From contig NZ_CP083950.1 in the NCBI RefSeq assembly GCF_006439395.2, positions 1,054,001-1,118,000 of the forward strand: DNA of 64,000 nt. The letters run 5' to 3'. The position numbers were made by a program, and so were the translations under genes. Below the pieces are notes generated by a model. It saw only the letters and a list, made by a program, of their open reading frames with translations. It did no database searches and had not been told where the DNA came from. Source of the stretch: Mesorhizobium sp. B4-1-4 (GTDB taxonomy: Bacteria; Pseudomonadota; Alphaproteobacteria; Rhizobiales; Rhizobiaceae). Below are positions 46,204 through 54,427 of the stretch, one piece after another; position 1 is the stretch's first letter, and the number at the start of each line of letters is the position of its first letter.

Positions 46204-46407
46204 TGCATGTCACCCGAATGTGCATGGTTGTTTTGGCACAGCGACATGTATGAAGGGGAAGAACGCACGTCTTTCCGAAATGGAGTGCGGTTTTAGGACA
46301 GCGTGTGAGGTTTCCCGTTATTTTCGGCTGGCCAATCGATTTTGGCCTGTTGACCCCCCACATTCGCATCTGATTTGAGTACGCAGGCAGAAAGAGTCCT
46401 TGAAGAC

Positions 46408-47004
46408 ATGGCCCAGCGCGCATTCAACCTGCCTAACATACTCACCTACGCCCGCATTATCGCGGTGCCGTTGGTCGTGCTGTGTTTTTTCCTCGAAGGT
46501 CATCTGAAATCCAGCGACTTCGCCCGCTGGTCGGCACTGATCATTTTCCTGCTGGCATCGGTCACCGATTATTTCGACGGCTATTTTGCGCGCGCCTGGC
46601 AGCAGACCTCCAACATCGGCAAGATGCTCGATCCGATCGCCGACAAACTACTGGTCGCCACGTGCCTTTTGCTGCTGGCGGCGGATACCGATCGTCATGC
46701 CGGCATCGCCGGCTGGTCGCTCTGGGCGGCAATCATCATCCTATGCCGCGAGATCCTGGTTTCTGGCCTGCGCGAATATCTGGCGGCGCTCAAGGTCTCG
46801 GTGCCGGTGACGCAGCTTGCCAAATGGAAGACCACCATCCAGATGGTCGCTATCGCCTTCCTGCTGGCCGGCCCGGCCGGCGACAAGATCTTTCCCCTGA
46901 CCACGCAGACCGGCCTTGTGCTCCTGTGGATCGCGGCACTCGTTACGCTCTACACCGGGTACGATTATTTCCGCGCCGGCCTCAAGCACATCATGGACGA
47001 GTAA
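46408..47004 (+). CDS. pgsA: CDP-diacylglycerol-glycerol-3-phosphate phosphatidyltransferase
   Basis: A 198-residue integral membrane enzyme making phosphatidylglycerol phosphate. The CDP-alcohol transferase motif D-G-x2-A-R-x8-G-x3-D-x3-D is complete in DGYFARAWQQTSNIG and KMLDPIADK. Several membrane helices follow. The ATG at 46408 is preferred; a TTG at 46375 is in frame. The 204 bp upstream after uvrC have no gene. moaD starts one base after the stop. Confidence 0.93.
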   Translation: MAQRAFNLPNILTYARIIAVPLVVLCFFLEGHLKSSDFARWSALIIFLLASVTDYFDGYFARAWQQTSNIGKMLDPIADKLLVATCLLLLAADTDRHAGIAGWSLWAAIIILCREILVSGLREYLAALKVSVPVTQLAKWKTTIQMVAIAFLLAGPAGDKIFPLTTQTGLVLLWIAALVTLYTGYDYFRAGLKHIMDE

Positions 47005-47005
47005 G

Positions 47006-47263
47006 ATGACGACCCGCCTCATCTATTTCGCCTGGGTTCGCGAGCGGATCGGCACATCGGAGGAAGATGTCGAATTGCCCGTCGGCATTGAGACGGTCGC
47101 CGACCTCCTGCGCTGGCTGCAATCGCGCGGCGAGGGCTATGAGCATGCGCTGCAATATCCCGACGTGATCCGTGTTGCCATCAACCAGGAACATGTCGAC
47201 CACCACGAGAAGATATCCGGCGCGCGCGAGATCGCCCTGTTTCCGCCAATGACGGGAGGCTGA
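47006..47263 (+). CDS. moaD: Molybdopterin synthase small subunit
   Basis: An 85-residue ubiquitin-like protein with the C-terminal Gly-Gly (FPPMTGG) that is thiocarboxylated and donates sulfur to precursor Z. IYFAWVRERIGTSEEDVELP opens the beta-grasp fold. It is one base after pgsA and three bases before moaE, so the three are one operon. Confidence 0.95.
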   Translation: MTTRLIYFAWVRERIGTSEEDVELPVGIETVADLLRWLQSRGEGYEHALQYPDVIRVAINQEHVDHHEKISGAREIALFPPMTGG

Positions 47264-47266
47264 CTC

Positions 47267-47743
47267 ATGTCGGCCGTTCTGGCGCCGACCGTGCGCATCC
47301 AGCGCCAGGATTTCGACGTCGCCGCCGAGATCGCCGGGCTCACGCAAGGCCGCGCCGACATTGGTGCCGTGGTCACCTTTTCCGGCCTCTGCCGGGACGA
47401 GCAGGGCGCGCTAGCGGCGCTTGAACTGGAGCACTATCCCGGCATGGCGGAGGCCGAGATCGGCCGCATCGCCACCGAGGCGGTTCAGCGCTGGCCGCTG
47501 CAGGGCCTCACGGTCATCCACCGCCATGGCAAGATCGCGCCGGGTGAGAATATCGTGCTGGTGGTTGCCGCCTCGGCGCACCGCCAGGCCGCATTCGAAG
47601 CGGCGAACTTCCTGATGGACTATCTGAAATCGCGTGCTCCCTTCTGGAAGAAGGAGCATCGTGTTGACGGTTCGGAGGGTGGCTGGGTCGAGGCCAAGCA
47701 AACCGACGTCAAGGCCGCGCAGCGCTGGAAATCACCAGAATAA
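47267..47743 (+). CDS. moaE: Molybdopterin synthase catalytic subunit
   Basis: A 158-residue MoaE. VVTFSGLCRD, LELEHYPGMAEAEI, GLTVIHRHGKIAPGENIVLVVAASAHR and SRAPFWKKEHRV-like RAPFWKKEH with the catalytic lysines are all family marks. With MoaD it builds the dithiolene of molybdopterin. The molybdenum enzyme at 57 kb is a potential customer. Confidence 0.96.
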   Translation: MSAVLAPTVRIQRQDFDVAAEIAGLTQGRADIGAVVTFSGLCRDEQGALAALELEHYPGMAEAEIGRIATEAVQRWPLQGLTVIHRHGKIAPGENIVLVVAASAHRQAAFEAANFLMDYLKSRAPFWKKEHRVDGSEGGWVEAKQTDVKAAQRWKSPE

Positions 47744-47856
47744 AATCCCGCCGCAGCCATGCATTGACCGCAATCCTTTGGCCAATTCAACGACCGTTGG
47801 TCGGCCCGGGCATCGGCAGCCCGGAGCATTGGCAGCCCGTGGCAAGGGAGATGGTC

Positions 47857-48621
47857 ATGCTGGACAGGCTCGCGGAGTTCTTCGTCTTCGGCTTTGTGCC
47901 GCTGGTCGTCGGCATCCTGGCGGTGCCTGAACTCTCCTTGGCCGCCGAAAAGGCGGTGCGGGGCGAGGTGATCTATCGCGAGCGCATCGCCTTGCCGCCC
48001 AGTGCCGTGCTCTCCGTCCAGCTTGCCGATGTCTCGCTGGCCGACGCGCCGGCCAGGATCATCGGCGAACAGAAGATCAAACCTGCCGGTCAGGTGCCGA
48101 TCAGCTTCGAGATCAAATTCGACCCTTCTACCATCCGGCCACAGATGACCTACGCCCTGCGGGCCCGCATCACCGTTGACGGCAGGCTGATGTTCATTTC
48201 CGATGTGCGCCACCAGCTCGATCCGCTGACCGACGTGCCCCAGACCATCATGCTCAAGATGGTCGCGCCGAGTGGCGAGCCGGCGGCTTCCGTCTTTGAT
48301 CAGCTTTGGGTGGTCGACTATGTCGACGGCGTCGGCGCCATCACCGGGCCGCAGGTGACGTTCAAGGTCAGCGAGGCCGGCAAGGCCGGCGGCAGCGGCC
48401 CATGCAACAGCTATTTCGCCACAGCGAAGGTCGATGGCCAGGCAATCGCGATCAGCGGCATCGGGTCGACCTACAAGGCCTGCGCGCCCGATGTGATGGC
48501 CGAGGAAAAGGCGTTGTTCGATGCGTTGGCCAAGGCGGCGTCATACAAGGTCGATGCCGGAAAGCTCGCCATCGCCGACAAGGACGGACGCGAAATCCTG
48601 CGCTTCAGCGCTGCAAGCTGA
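47857..48621 (+). CDS. Exported YbaY-META two-domain protein
   Basis: A 254-residue protein with a signal peptide (hydrophobic 9-29, cleavage near SLA/AEK). Residues about 33-140 are a YbaY/YscW-type beta domain (GEVIYRERIALPPSAVLSVQLADVSLADAP, GQVPISFEIKFD). Residues about 145-250 are a META (HslJ-like) domain with GPCNSYFATAKVDGQAIAISGIGSTYKACAPDVMAEEKALFDAL and its conserved Cys pair. No lipobox Cys is seen. META proteins are linked to envelope or heat stress; the role is unknown. Start at 47857 is six bases after AAGGGAG. Confidence 0.82.
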   Translation: MLDRLAEFFVFGFVPLVVGILAVPELSLAAEKAVRGEVIYRERIALPPSAVLSVQLADVSLADAPARIIGEQKIKPAGQVPISFEIKFDPSTIRPQMTYALRARITVDGRLMFISDVRHQLDPLTDVPQTIMLKMVAPSGEPAASVFDQLWVVDYVDGVGAITGPQVTFKVSEAGKAGGSGPCNSYFATAKVDGQAIAISGIGSTYKACAPDVMAEEKALFDALAKAASYKVDAGKLAIADKDGREILRFSAAS

Positions 48622-48691
48622 GTTCTCACTTTTTGCCAGTACGAACTCATAAAAGATGCGCCGGGGAGCTTCAGACGATATCCCTATACGA

Positions 48692-48718
48692 AAAAAGGCC
48701 AGCATTTCGCCGGCCTTT
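48692..48718 (-). terminator. Terminator of ndk
   Basis: On the minus strand AAAGGCC and GGCCTTT enclose a loop of 11 to 13 bases and are followed by TTT. It is 30 bp after the ndk stop, convergent with the META gene. Confidence 0.85.
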
Positions 48719-48747
48719 CAGCATGATTTGCGATATGGGCTACCGGC

Positions 48748-49170
48748 TCAGCCGACGATTTCGGTGTCCGAGAACCAGTACTTGATCTCCTGCGCGGCGG
48801 TTTCCGGCGCGTCGGAGCCGTGCACCGAATTCTCGCCGATCGACAGCGCATGCACCTTGCGGATGGTGCCTTCGGCAGCGTTGGCCGGGTTGGTGGCGCC
48901 CATCACTTCGCGGTTCTTGGCAATGGCATTCTCGCCTTCCAGCACCTGGACGATCGTCGGTGCCGACGACATGAACTCGACCAGTTCGCCGAAGAACGGG
49001 CGGTCCTTGTGGACGGAATAAAAACCCTCAGCCTCACGGCGGCTCATCCACACCCGGCGCGAAGCGATGACGCGCAGACCGGCGTCTTCGAGCATCTTGG
49101 TGATGGCGCCGGTGAGGTTGCGCCGCGTTGCGTCCGGCTTGATCATCGAGAAGGTGCGTTCGAGCGCCAT
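48748..49170 (-). CDS. ndk: Nucleoside diphosphate kinase
   Basis: A 140-residue [21 protein letters not shown] start, then [26 protein letters not shown], and [12 protein letters not shown] with the phosphohistidine in NxxHGSD. It balances NTP and dNTP pools by phosphate exchange. Complete length. The 357 bp upstream contain its promoter and a perfect hairpin but no other gene. Confidence 0.97.
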   Translation of the reverse strand: MALERTFSMIKPDATRRNLTGAITKMLEDAGLRVIASRRVWMSRREAEGFYSVHKDRPFFGELVEFMSSAPTIVQVLEGENAIAKNREVMGATNPANAAEGTIRKVHALSIGENSVHGSDAPETAAQEIKYWFSDTEIVG

Positions 49171-49323
49171 GGGTCGTCCTTGTCTGGAGAATGGAATGGA
49201 GAGTGGCGGGCTCTATACAAGCCGCCCGGCCCATTGCCAAGGGGTGAGGCCAAAGGATGAGGAATGGTCCACGAAACGGACGGGAAGGCGATTGCCTGGC
49301 TTTCCGAATGACGAATGGTGATT

Positions 49324-49344
49324 GAAAGGTCCGGTGGACCTTTC
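49324..49344. repeat. Perfect 9-bp inverted repeat with a three-base loop
   Basis: GAAAGGTCC-GGT-GGACCTTTC lies in the 357-bp ndk/DUF2934 divergent gap; GGACC recurs just downstream. Very stable hairpin without a T tract. The rest of the gap (49171-49527) shows nothing else recognisable. Confidence 0.65.
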
Positions 49345-49527
49345 GAAGGACCCTGAACGCCCGAGGGCAGGGAGCGACAGCGCAGGGCACGCCATGCGGC
49401 GGGTTGAAGTTCAGATCGATGCCGACGAGCTGCAAGGCAAGTTGAGACCAAATGGCTGCAATATCAGGCTTTGCTTGCTATAGTCGCGTCTCGGCGCCGC
49501 GCTGAAGTCGGCCCGAATGGAGACAGT

Positions 49528-49788
49528 ATGACCATGGCAGACGATCGTCAGGAGCGCATTCGCAACCGAGCCCATAAGATCTGGCAGGAAGAGGGGCAAC
49601 CGGCCGGCCAGCACGAACGCCACTGGCATCAGGCGACAGCCGACATCGACCGGGAAGATGCTACGGGAACGTCGTCGGCAGCCAAAAAGCCCGCCAAGAA
49701 GGCAACGGGCGCTGTCAAGGCAAAAGCCGAGCCCAAGGAGGCGAAGGCCGCCAAGAAGACCAGCAAGCCAAAAAAGGCAGCCAAGTAG
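49528..49788 (+). CDS. DUF2934-like protein with Lys/Ala-rich tail
   Basis: An 86-residue protein. Residues 1-35 (DRQERIRNRAHKIWQEEGQPAGQHERHWHQA) match the DUF2934 pattern of short plant-associated bacterial proteins. The C-terminal 45 residues are AKKPAKKATG, KAKAEPKEAKAAKK, an H1-like basic tail. Together this suggests a nucleic-acid-associated role, by composition only. GGAGACAGT precedes the ATG at 49528; a second ATG lies two codons on. Confidence 0.85.
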   Translation: MTMADDRQERIRNRAHKIWQEEGQPAGQHERHWHQATADIDREDATGTSSAAKKPAKKATGAVKAKAEPKEAKAAKKTSKPKKAAK

Positions 49789-49857
49789 GCCTGGCCGTCT
49801 CCGCTGCCGGCTCTTTGACGGCAGAGTGACCGCGCTTGCCTTGCGGCAGGTCGGGCG

Positions 49858-50550
49858 TCAGGCCGCTGCGGCGACCTTTCGCCCGAGCCCGCCATGCAGG
49901 TCGAGGCAGCGGTCGAACCATTGTGCCACCACGTCGCCGTCGTCGAGCAGCTGATAGGACGTCGCGATGCGCGCCCATTGCAGCGCGCCGAAGACGATAT
50001 AGTCGGCAAACAGCGGCGAGGCACCGCCGATGAATGGCTGGTAGCTCAGCATCGAGCGCAACGGCTCCAGCGAAGCCCTGAAAGTGCCGAGCCCGGTTTC
50101 GCGCGCAGCCTTCACCTCTTCCAGTTTCTTGCCCAGGCGCTGTTCCCGGCTTTGCCGGAAATACGCGCCATTCGTCTCGTCCTGCATGGCATGCAGATCC
50201 ACGATCGCCGCAGTGGTCACATAGGGGTGGATGGTCGATTGCGACCAGCGTTCGATGAACCGCGCCATCGCCTTGCCGCCATCGCCGCCAAAAAGCGTGG
50301 GACGATCCGGATAGGCCTCCTCGAGATAGAGCGCGATAGCGAAGGAATCGATGACGACCTTGTCGCCGTCGCGGATCACCGGAAGGGTTTTCGAAACGCC
50401 GCCTTCGACGGCGGGCACCTCGAGAAAACGCGTCGGCGCGGTCGCGATATCGAGCCCCTTATGGGCCAGCGCCATCGCAGCCTTCCAGCAATGCGGACTG
50501 AACGGACGGTTCTCGTCGCGCCCGACGAGATCATAAAGCAGAATGGTCAT
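49858..50550 (-). CDS. Glutathione S-transferase family protein (beta-etherase-like)
   Basis: A 230-residue GST: MTILLYDLVGRDENRPFSPHCWKAAMALAHKGLD has the pattern of LigE/LigF-type and fungal Ure2-like GSTs (RPFSPHCWK), with KTLPVIRDGDKVVIDSFAIALYLEEAYPD as the glutathione site. The C-terminal helical domain is complete. Lignin beta-aryl ether cleavage is known for some relatives, but the substrate here is unknown. Divergent from the DinB gene, 57 bp apart. Confidence 0.88.
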   Translation of the reverse strand: MTILLYDLVGRDENRPFSPHCWKAAMALAHKGLDIATAPTRFLEVPAVEGGVSKTLPVIRDGDKVVIDSFAIALYLEEAYPDRPTLFGGDGGKAMARFIERWSQSTIHPYVTTAAIVDLHAMQDETNGAYFRQSREQRLGKKLEEVKAARETGLGTFRASLEPLRSMLSYQPFIGGASPLFADYIVFGALQWARIATSYQLLDDGDVVAQWFDRCLDLHGGLGRKVAAAA

Positions 50551-50607
50551 TGGCGTCGGCCCCTTTGCGGTCTAGGTATCGCCAGAAACGCGGCGGCGGG
50601 AGAAGAG

Positions 50608-51120
50608 ATGAAACAGCATTTCATGATGTTTGCGGCGTACAATCAATGGGCCAATGGCCGCATCTATGATGCCGCCGCCGATCTCGATGAAGAAGAATTC
50701 AATCGCCATGTCGGCGCTTTCTTCGGCTCGCTGATGGGCACGCTCAACCATCTGCTCGCCGCCGATCGCATATGGATGAAGCGCTTCACCGGCGAAGGCG
50801 ATGCGCCGACCGCGCTGGACGCAATACTGCACCGCGCCTTGCCGAAGCTGCGGTTGGCGCGCGAGGCAGAGGACCGGCGGATCATCGACTGGCTCGGCGG
50901 CTTGGGCGACAAGGCGCTCTCGGGCCGCTTCACCTATATGACCGTATCGGACATGCGCACCGTCTCGCAACGCCTAGCGCCAGCGCTGGCTCATGTCTTC
51001 AACCACCAGACCCATCATCGCGGCCAGGCGCATACGATCCTGACGGTTCTCGGCCGCCCTTCCGTCCCGCTTGATCTGGCGCATTTCCAGCGCACTGAAG
51101 AGGGAAGGGCCTTTGCCTGA
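50608..51120 (+). CDS. DinB-family protein
   Basis: A 170-residue four-helix-bundle protein. The three metal-binding His of the DinB/YfiT fold are recognisable in TLNHLLAADRIWM and HVFNHQTHHRGQ. Starts MKQHFMMFAAYNQWANGRIYDAA, typical of the family. Members include bacillithiol- or mycothiol-dependent transferases and maleylpyruvate isomerases; the substrate is unknown. GGGAGAAGAG precedes the ATG. Confidence 0.9.
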   Translation: MKQHFMMFAAYNQWANGRIYDAAADLDEEEFNRHVGAFFGSLMGTLNHLLAADRIWMKRFTGEGDAPTALDAILHRALPKLRLAREAEDRRIIDWLGGLGDKALSGRFTYMTVSDMRTVSQRLAPALAHVFNHQTHHRGQAHTILTVLGRPSVPLDLAHFQRTEEGRAFA

Positions 51121-51175
51121 TTTCGGTCAGTGAATCCTTCGCGGATTTGTAAAGTCTTGCAGCGCAATTTGACTT

Positions 51176-52135
51176 TCAGGCAATCTCCAAAGCCAAATCG
51201 CTGATTTCGCTATCTAATTGGGATTGCGTCAGAGCCGCCTCCGCCATGACCCATTGTTTGAAGAGCAGCACCTTGCGTGCGGCAAGGCTCTTGTGGGGGG
51301 AAACAAAATACCAACCGGCCGTGTTCGGATGATGGACGGCGAAGGGAGCCACCAACCTCGCGGCACGGATGTCGCTGGCCATGTAGGCGCGGTTGGCGAC
51401 GGCAAAACCCATTCCGGCGTTGGCCGCCTCGTAGGACATCATGCACGAGTCGAAATAGATGCTTTTGGTCTCGCTGAGCACGAAGCTGGCGCCGGCGAAA
51501 CCAAGCCAGGATTGCCAGTTCTGGGTGCAGGTGTCGGAGTGCAGCAGCGTGAAGTGCTTGAGGTCGTCCGGTGTCACCTTTGACAGCGGCCTGTCGCCGA
51601 GAACCTCAAGGAACAGCTTGCGACTGCACACCGGTGTCAGGTCTTCCCGAAACAGCAGATCAGACGGCAGCCCGTTGAAATGGCCGTCGCCATAGCGGAT
51701 TTCGAGATCGAAATCCGAGGTCGTGAACTCATGCGTCGCGTAGGAGGTCGAGACCCGCATCACGATATCGGGATGTTGCCGCTGGAAAAGCGGCAGACGC
51801 GGAAACAGCCAGCGCGCGGCAAAGGTCGGTAGCACGGATATCTTCAGCACATGTTCCTGCGATTGCCCGGTTGCTTCCATGCTGGCAGCGACGATCCGCT
51901 CCAGAGCCTCGCGAACGCGCGAGACATAGGTTTCGCCCTCCGGCGTCAACGACACGGCATTGCCACCGCGTTGGAATATCTTGAAGCGCAGCTGGTCCTC
52001 CAGGCTCTTGACGCGCTGGCTGACCGCCGAAGCGGTGATGAACTGCTCCTCGCCAGCACGCGTGAAATTCCCGTGCCGTGCAGCACTTTCCACGATTTTC
52101 AGCGAATTGAGGTTGACCTGACTGAGCAGACGCAC
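51176..52135 (-). CDS. LysR-family transcriptional regulator (GcvA-like)
   Basis: A 319-residue LTTR. N-terminal HTH: LNSLKIVESAARHGNFTRAGEEQFITASAVSQRVKSLEDQL; effector domain from about 95. The opening with LxSLKxxExAARHxNFTxAAxEL resembles the GcvA group. Divergently placed 112 bp from the oxygenase gene, the usual LTTR-target geometry, so it probably controls that cassette in response to its substrate. Confidence 0.93.
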   Translation of the reverse strand: MRLLSQVNLNSLKIVESAARHGNFTRAGEEQFITASAVSQRVKSLEDQLRFKIFQRGGNAVSLTPEGETYVSRVREALERIVAASMEATGQSQEHVLKISVLPTFAARWLFPRLPLFQRQHPDIVMRVSTSYATHEFTTSDFDLEIRYGDGHFNGLPSDLLFREDLTPVCSRKLFLEVLGDRPLSKVTPDDLKHFTLLHSDTCTQNWQSWLGFAGASFVLSETKSIYFDSCMMSYEAANAGMGFAVANRAYMASDIRAARLVAPFAVHHPNTAGWYFVSPHKSLAARKVLLFKQWVMAEAALTQSQLDSEISDLALEIA

Positions 52136-52247
52136 GGTTTTCGACCTTAAGCTGGGCTTACACTAGCACTAGCATTCCTAATTTTACAGGGGGGGCTAAT
52201 TTAATCGACTGTTTACCAAGTGTTTGCCCCCTTATTGGAGAAGTACA
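52136..52247. promoter_or_regulatory. Divergent LysR/oxygenase promoter region
   Basis: The 112 bp are AT-rich and contain the direct repeat CACTAG-CACTAG (about 52160-52172) within TTACACTAGCACTAGC, and TTATTGGAGAAG just before the oxygenase ATG. A T-N11-A LTTR box can be drawn over TTACACTAG..., but several choices exist. Confidence 0.5.
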
Positions 52248-53081
52248 ATGAACGCACATACCATCCCCGAGCTGCGTTATGCGATGAGCCGCGAGGCCAT
52301 CATCGGCCACGAAACCGCCTGGAAAGTGTCGAGTTTCGGCGTCGCGCAGTATCGGCATGGCTATGACCCGGCGCTGCTTGCGGCAATCGAGGAGGCTGCG
52401 CTGAAGCTCAAGGCCAGCCATGCCGTGCACAAGCACCTCGATCTGACTTTCATCACCGGCGCCGACCGTTTCATCCCCGAAATCAGGGAGTTGCTGCACG
52501 ACAAGCTACGCCTGGAACGCCTGTCCGACATGATGGGCACGAAGCTGGAGCCCTATCCGCTGTCGATCGTCGGCTCGACCGTCACCTTCATGAATCCCAG
52601 GGACGGCGCCGTCGAATGGCATTGCGACGGCGTTCCGGTCACCGAACTCATTCCGCTGTCGATCAGCGATCCGCTGGTCGGCGGGCATCTCGAAATTTAT
52701 TGCGACGACTCCGAAACCGGTCGCGCCATCCTTGAATCCGGCCGCGAGATCCCGCGCAACCGCATCATGCGCATCGACCACAAGATGCACTTCGCGACAC
52801 TCGGGCAGTTCCTTGGCGTCCTGCACCGCACGGCGCCGATCCAGTTCGGCGAGCGTGTCACCCTAGTGCTCAATCAACGCTCGGTCGCCAAGCCCTATGT
52901 CGACGACAACAGAATGTTCTATCTTGCCGCGGACAACGATCACGACCGCGAGTGGGTCAACGAGCTGGCCGAAGACGTCTGGACCAACCAGTTGCCCGCC
53001 TACCGCCGCTTCGAGGCAGAGCGCCCCGTGCCGGTGCCGCCCGAGGCGCCGGTCCCCGGCGGTGCAAGGGAATCGTGGTGA
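52248..53081 (+). CDS. Putative Fe(II)/2-oxoglutarate-dependent oxygenase
   Basis: A 277-residue protein of no family I can name, but with a plausible facial triad: His125-x-Asp127 in VEWHCDGVP, His193 in GVLHRTAP and Arg203 ten residues later (GERVTLVLNQRS), which would bind 2-oxoglutarate. Strands around LSIVGSTVTFMNP and LVGGHLEIYCDD fit a double-stranded beta-helix. Because the acid is Asp, hydroxylation rather than halogenation is predicted. The stop overlaps the GTG of an EamA exporter (GTGA), so a hydroxylated small product that is exported is a reasonable inference. GGAG lies eight bases before the ATG at 52248. Confidence 0.65.
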   Translation: MNAHTIPELRYAMSREAIIGHETAWKVSSFGVAQYRHGYDPALLAAIEEAALKLKASHAVHKHLDLTFITGADRFIPEIRELLHDKLRLERLSDMMGTKLEPYPLSIVGSTVTFMNPRDGAVEWHCDGVPVTELIPLSISDPLVGGHLEIYCDDSETGRAILESGREIPRNRIMRIDHKMHFATLGQFLGVLHRTAPIQFGERVTLVLNQRSVAKPYVDDNRMFYLAADNDHDREWVNELAEDVWTNQLPAYRRFEAERPVPVPPEAPVPGGARESW

Positions 53082-54079
53082 CCAGCCATGGCTCCGTCCG
53101 GCCGCAGCCGCCCTTTGCCTCGATGAGCCGGGGGTCAGTCGTGGTTGAAAGACAGGAAGGGAGCCTGTCTCGGGCTGCGCAGAACCAGCCTGGCTCCAGG
53201 CTGGCGCTGGCCTTTGCCGCTGGCGCGGTCGCACTTTGGGCGACCAACGCATTGGTCGGCAAGGCGCTGTTGGCAAGTCATCCGGTGTCGCTGGTGCAAT
53301 GCCTGCAGTTCTGCGGCGCGACCATGGTCTTCGCCTTGATCCGCCTGATCGGCGCCGCGCGGCAACCCGCCATGCCGCGCCATGCGGGTCTCGTCGCGGT
53401 ACTGGCGCCATTCGTGGTCGGCTTCGTCGGTCTCGTCGGCACCATGATCCTGCAATATGTGGCCTTCGCCTCGATGTCGGTGATCGAGGCGAACCTCGTC
53501 GCCTACACCTGGCCTCTGATGGTCGCGGCGGCGGTGATCGCGTTCGAGAGCCCGCAACGACCCACGGTGCTGGGCCTTGCCGCGGCCCTTGGATTTGCCG
53601 GCGTCGTGCTTGTCATCTCGGGCGGGCGCGACCATTCCTGGTTTCAGGGCAACCTTGTCGGCTATCTCGCCGCCTTCGGATCGGCGCTGTGCATGGCCTT
53701 CTATTCGATCCTGGTGGGGCGGCTCGCCATGTCAGCGGACCGTCTTTTGCTGCCATCCTCATTGATCGGCGTGGCCGTGACATTGCTGTGGTGCGTCCAT
53801 GACGGCGCAACCTTGCCCGCTGCTGCCGACCTTGCGCTTGGGCTCTATCTTGGTGCTGGCCCGATGGGCTTGGGCTATTATTTCTGGTCGCGGGCCTTGA
53901 AGCTTGAAGGCCACGGCAAGGTCGCGGTTGTCGCCTATCTCACCCCGATCGCTTCGACACTGCTTCTGATCTTCTCCGGCGAACGGCTGACGATGACAGC
54001 CGTCGCCGGCGCCGTCCTCGTCATTGGCAGTTGTATTGCCGTCGGTGTGGAGCATTCGGAGGCCGAAAATCATGTTTGA
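53078..54079 (+). CDS. EamA-family (DMT) exporter
   Basis: A 333-residue, ten-helix DMT transporter in two EamA repeats: first around ALWATNALVGKALLASHPVSLVQCLQFCGATMVF, second around GYLAAFGSALCMAFYSILVGRL. GAGPMGLGYYFWSRALK and VAYLTPIASTLLLIFSGE are typical. GTG at 53078 overlaps the oxygenase stop; an internal ATG at 53123 would still keep all helices. The about 45-residue N-terminal tail is hydrophilic. Probably exports the oxygenase product or its precursor. Confidence 0.88.
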   Translation: MTSHGSVRPQPPFASMSRGSVVVERQEGSLSRAAQNQPGSRLALAFAAGAVALWATNALVGKALLASHPVSLVQCLQFCGATMVFALIRLIGAARQPAMPRHAGLVAVLAPFVVGFVGLVGTMILQYVAFASMSVIEANLVAYTWPLMVAAAVIAFESPQRPTVLGLAAALGFAGVVLVISGGRDHSWFQGNLVGYLAAFGSALCMAFYSILVGRLAMSADRLLLPSSLIGVAVTLLWCVHDGATLPAAADLALGLYLGAGPMGLGYYFWSRALKLEGHGKVAVVAYLTPIASTLLLIFSGERLTMTAVAGAVLVIGSCIAVGVEHSEAENHV

Positions 54080-54275
54080 CGACAACGAACGTCTGGCCCG
54101 CAGGGAAGCGCACTGGCTGATCAAGGAATTTGGCGCCGAGGCGCCACTTTACGCGGCGATGAAGGCTGAAAAGGCGATTGAGCAGAAGGATTTCGGGCGT
54201 TGTGCCCGTTGGAGGCGTATTCTTGAGATATTGGCTGACGGCCGGACAACCAAGTCTGCTGCCTTGAAGTATTAG
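54072..54275 (+). CDS. Small protein of unknown function
   Basis: A 67-residue soluble, highly charged protein: MFDDNERLARREAHWLIKEFGAEAPLYAAMKAEKAIEQKDFGRCARWRRILEIL, predicted mostly helical. Its start overlaps the EamA stop by eight bases, a strong sign of co-translation. No family is recognised; similar short helical proteins occur as accessory genes in rhizobia. Confidence 0.7.
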   Translation: MFDDNERLARREAHWLIKEFGAEAPLYAAMKAEKAIEQKDFGRCARWRRILEILADGRTTKSAALKY

Positions 54276-54315
54276 ATTTTCTAATTTGCCCAATGTCGAT
54301 TTCCCATAGAAATAG

Positions 54316-54325
54316 TTGACGTCAA
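54316..54325. promoter_or_regulatory. TTGACGTCAA palindrome upstream of the Ros/MucR-like gene
   Basis: A perfect 10-bp palindrome in the AT-rich 152-bp region before the regulator, which also holds several A/T runs of the kind bound by MucR-type proteins. Confidence 0.35.
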
Positions 54326-54427
54326 GTCTTGATTCGTTTTGGGGCTAGGCGGTCCGTTGGGGGACGCGGTTCGGGCGATACATCGACAAAAGTCTTCTGT
54401 GGGGTGGATGACTTTGTCGCAAATGGG

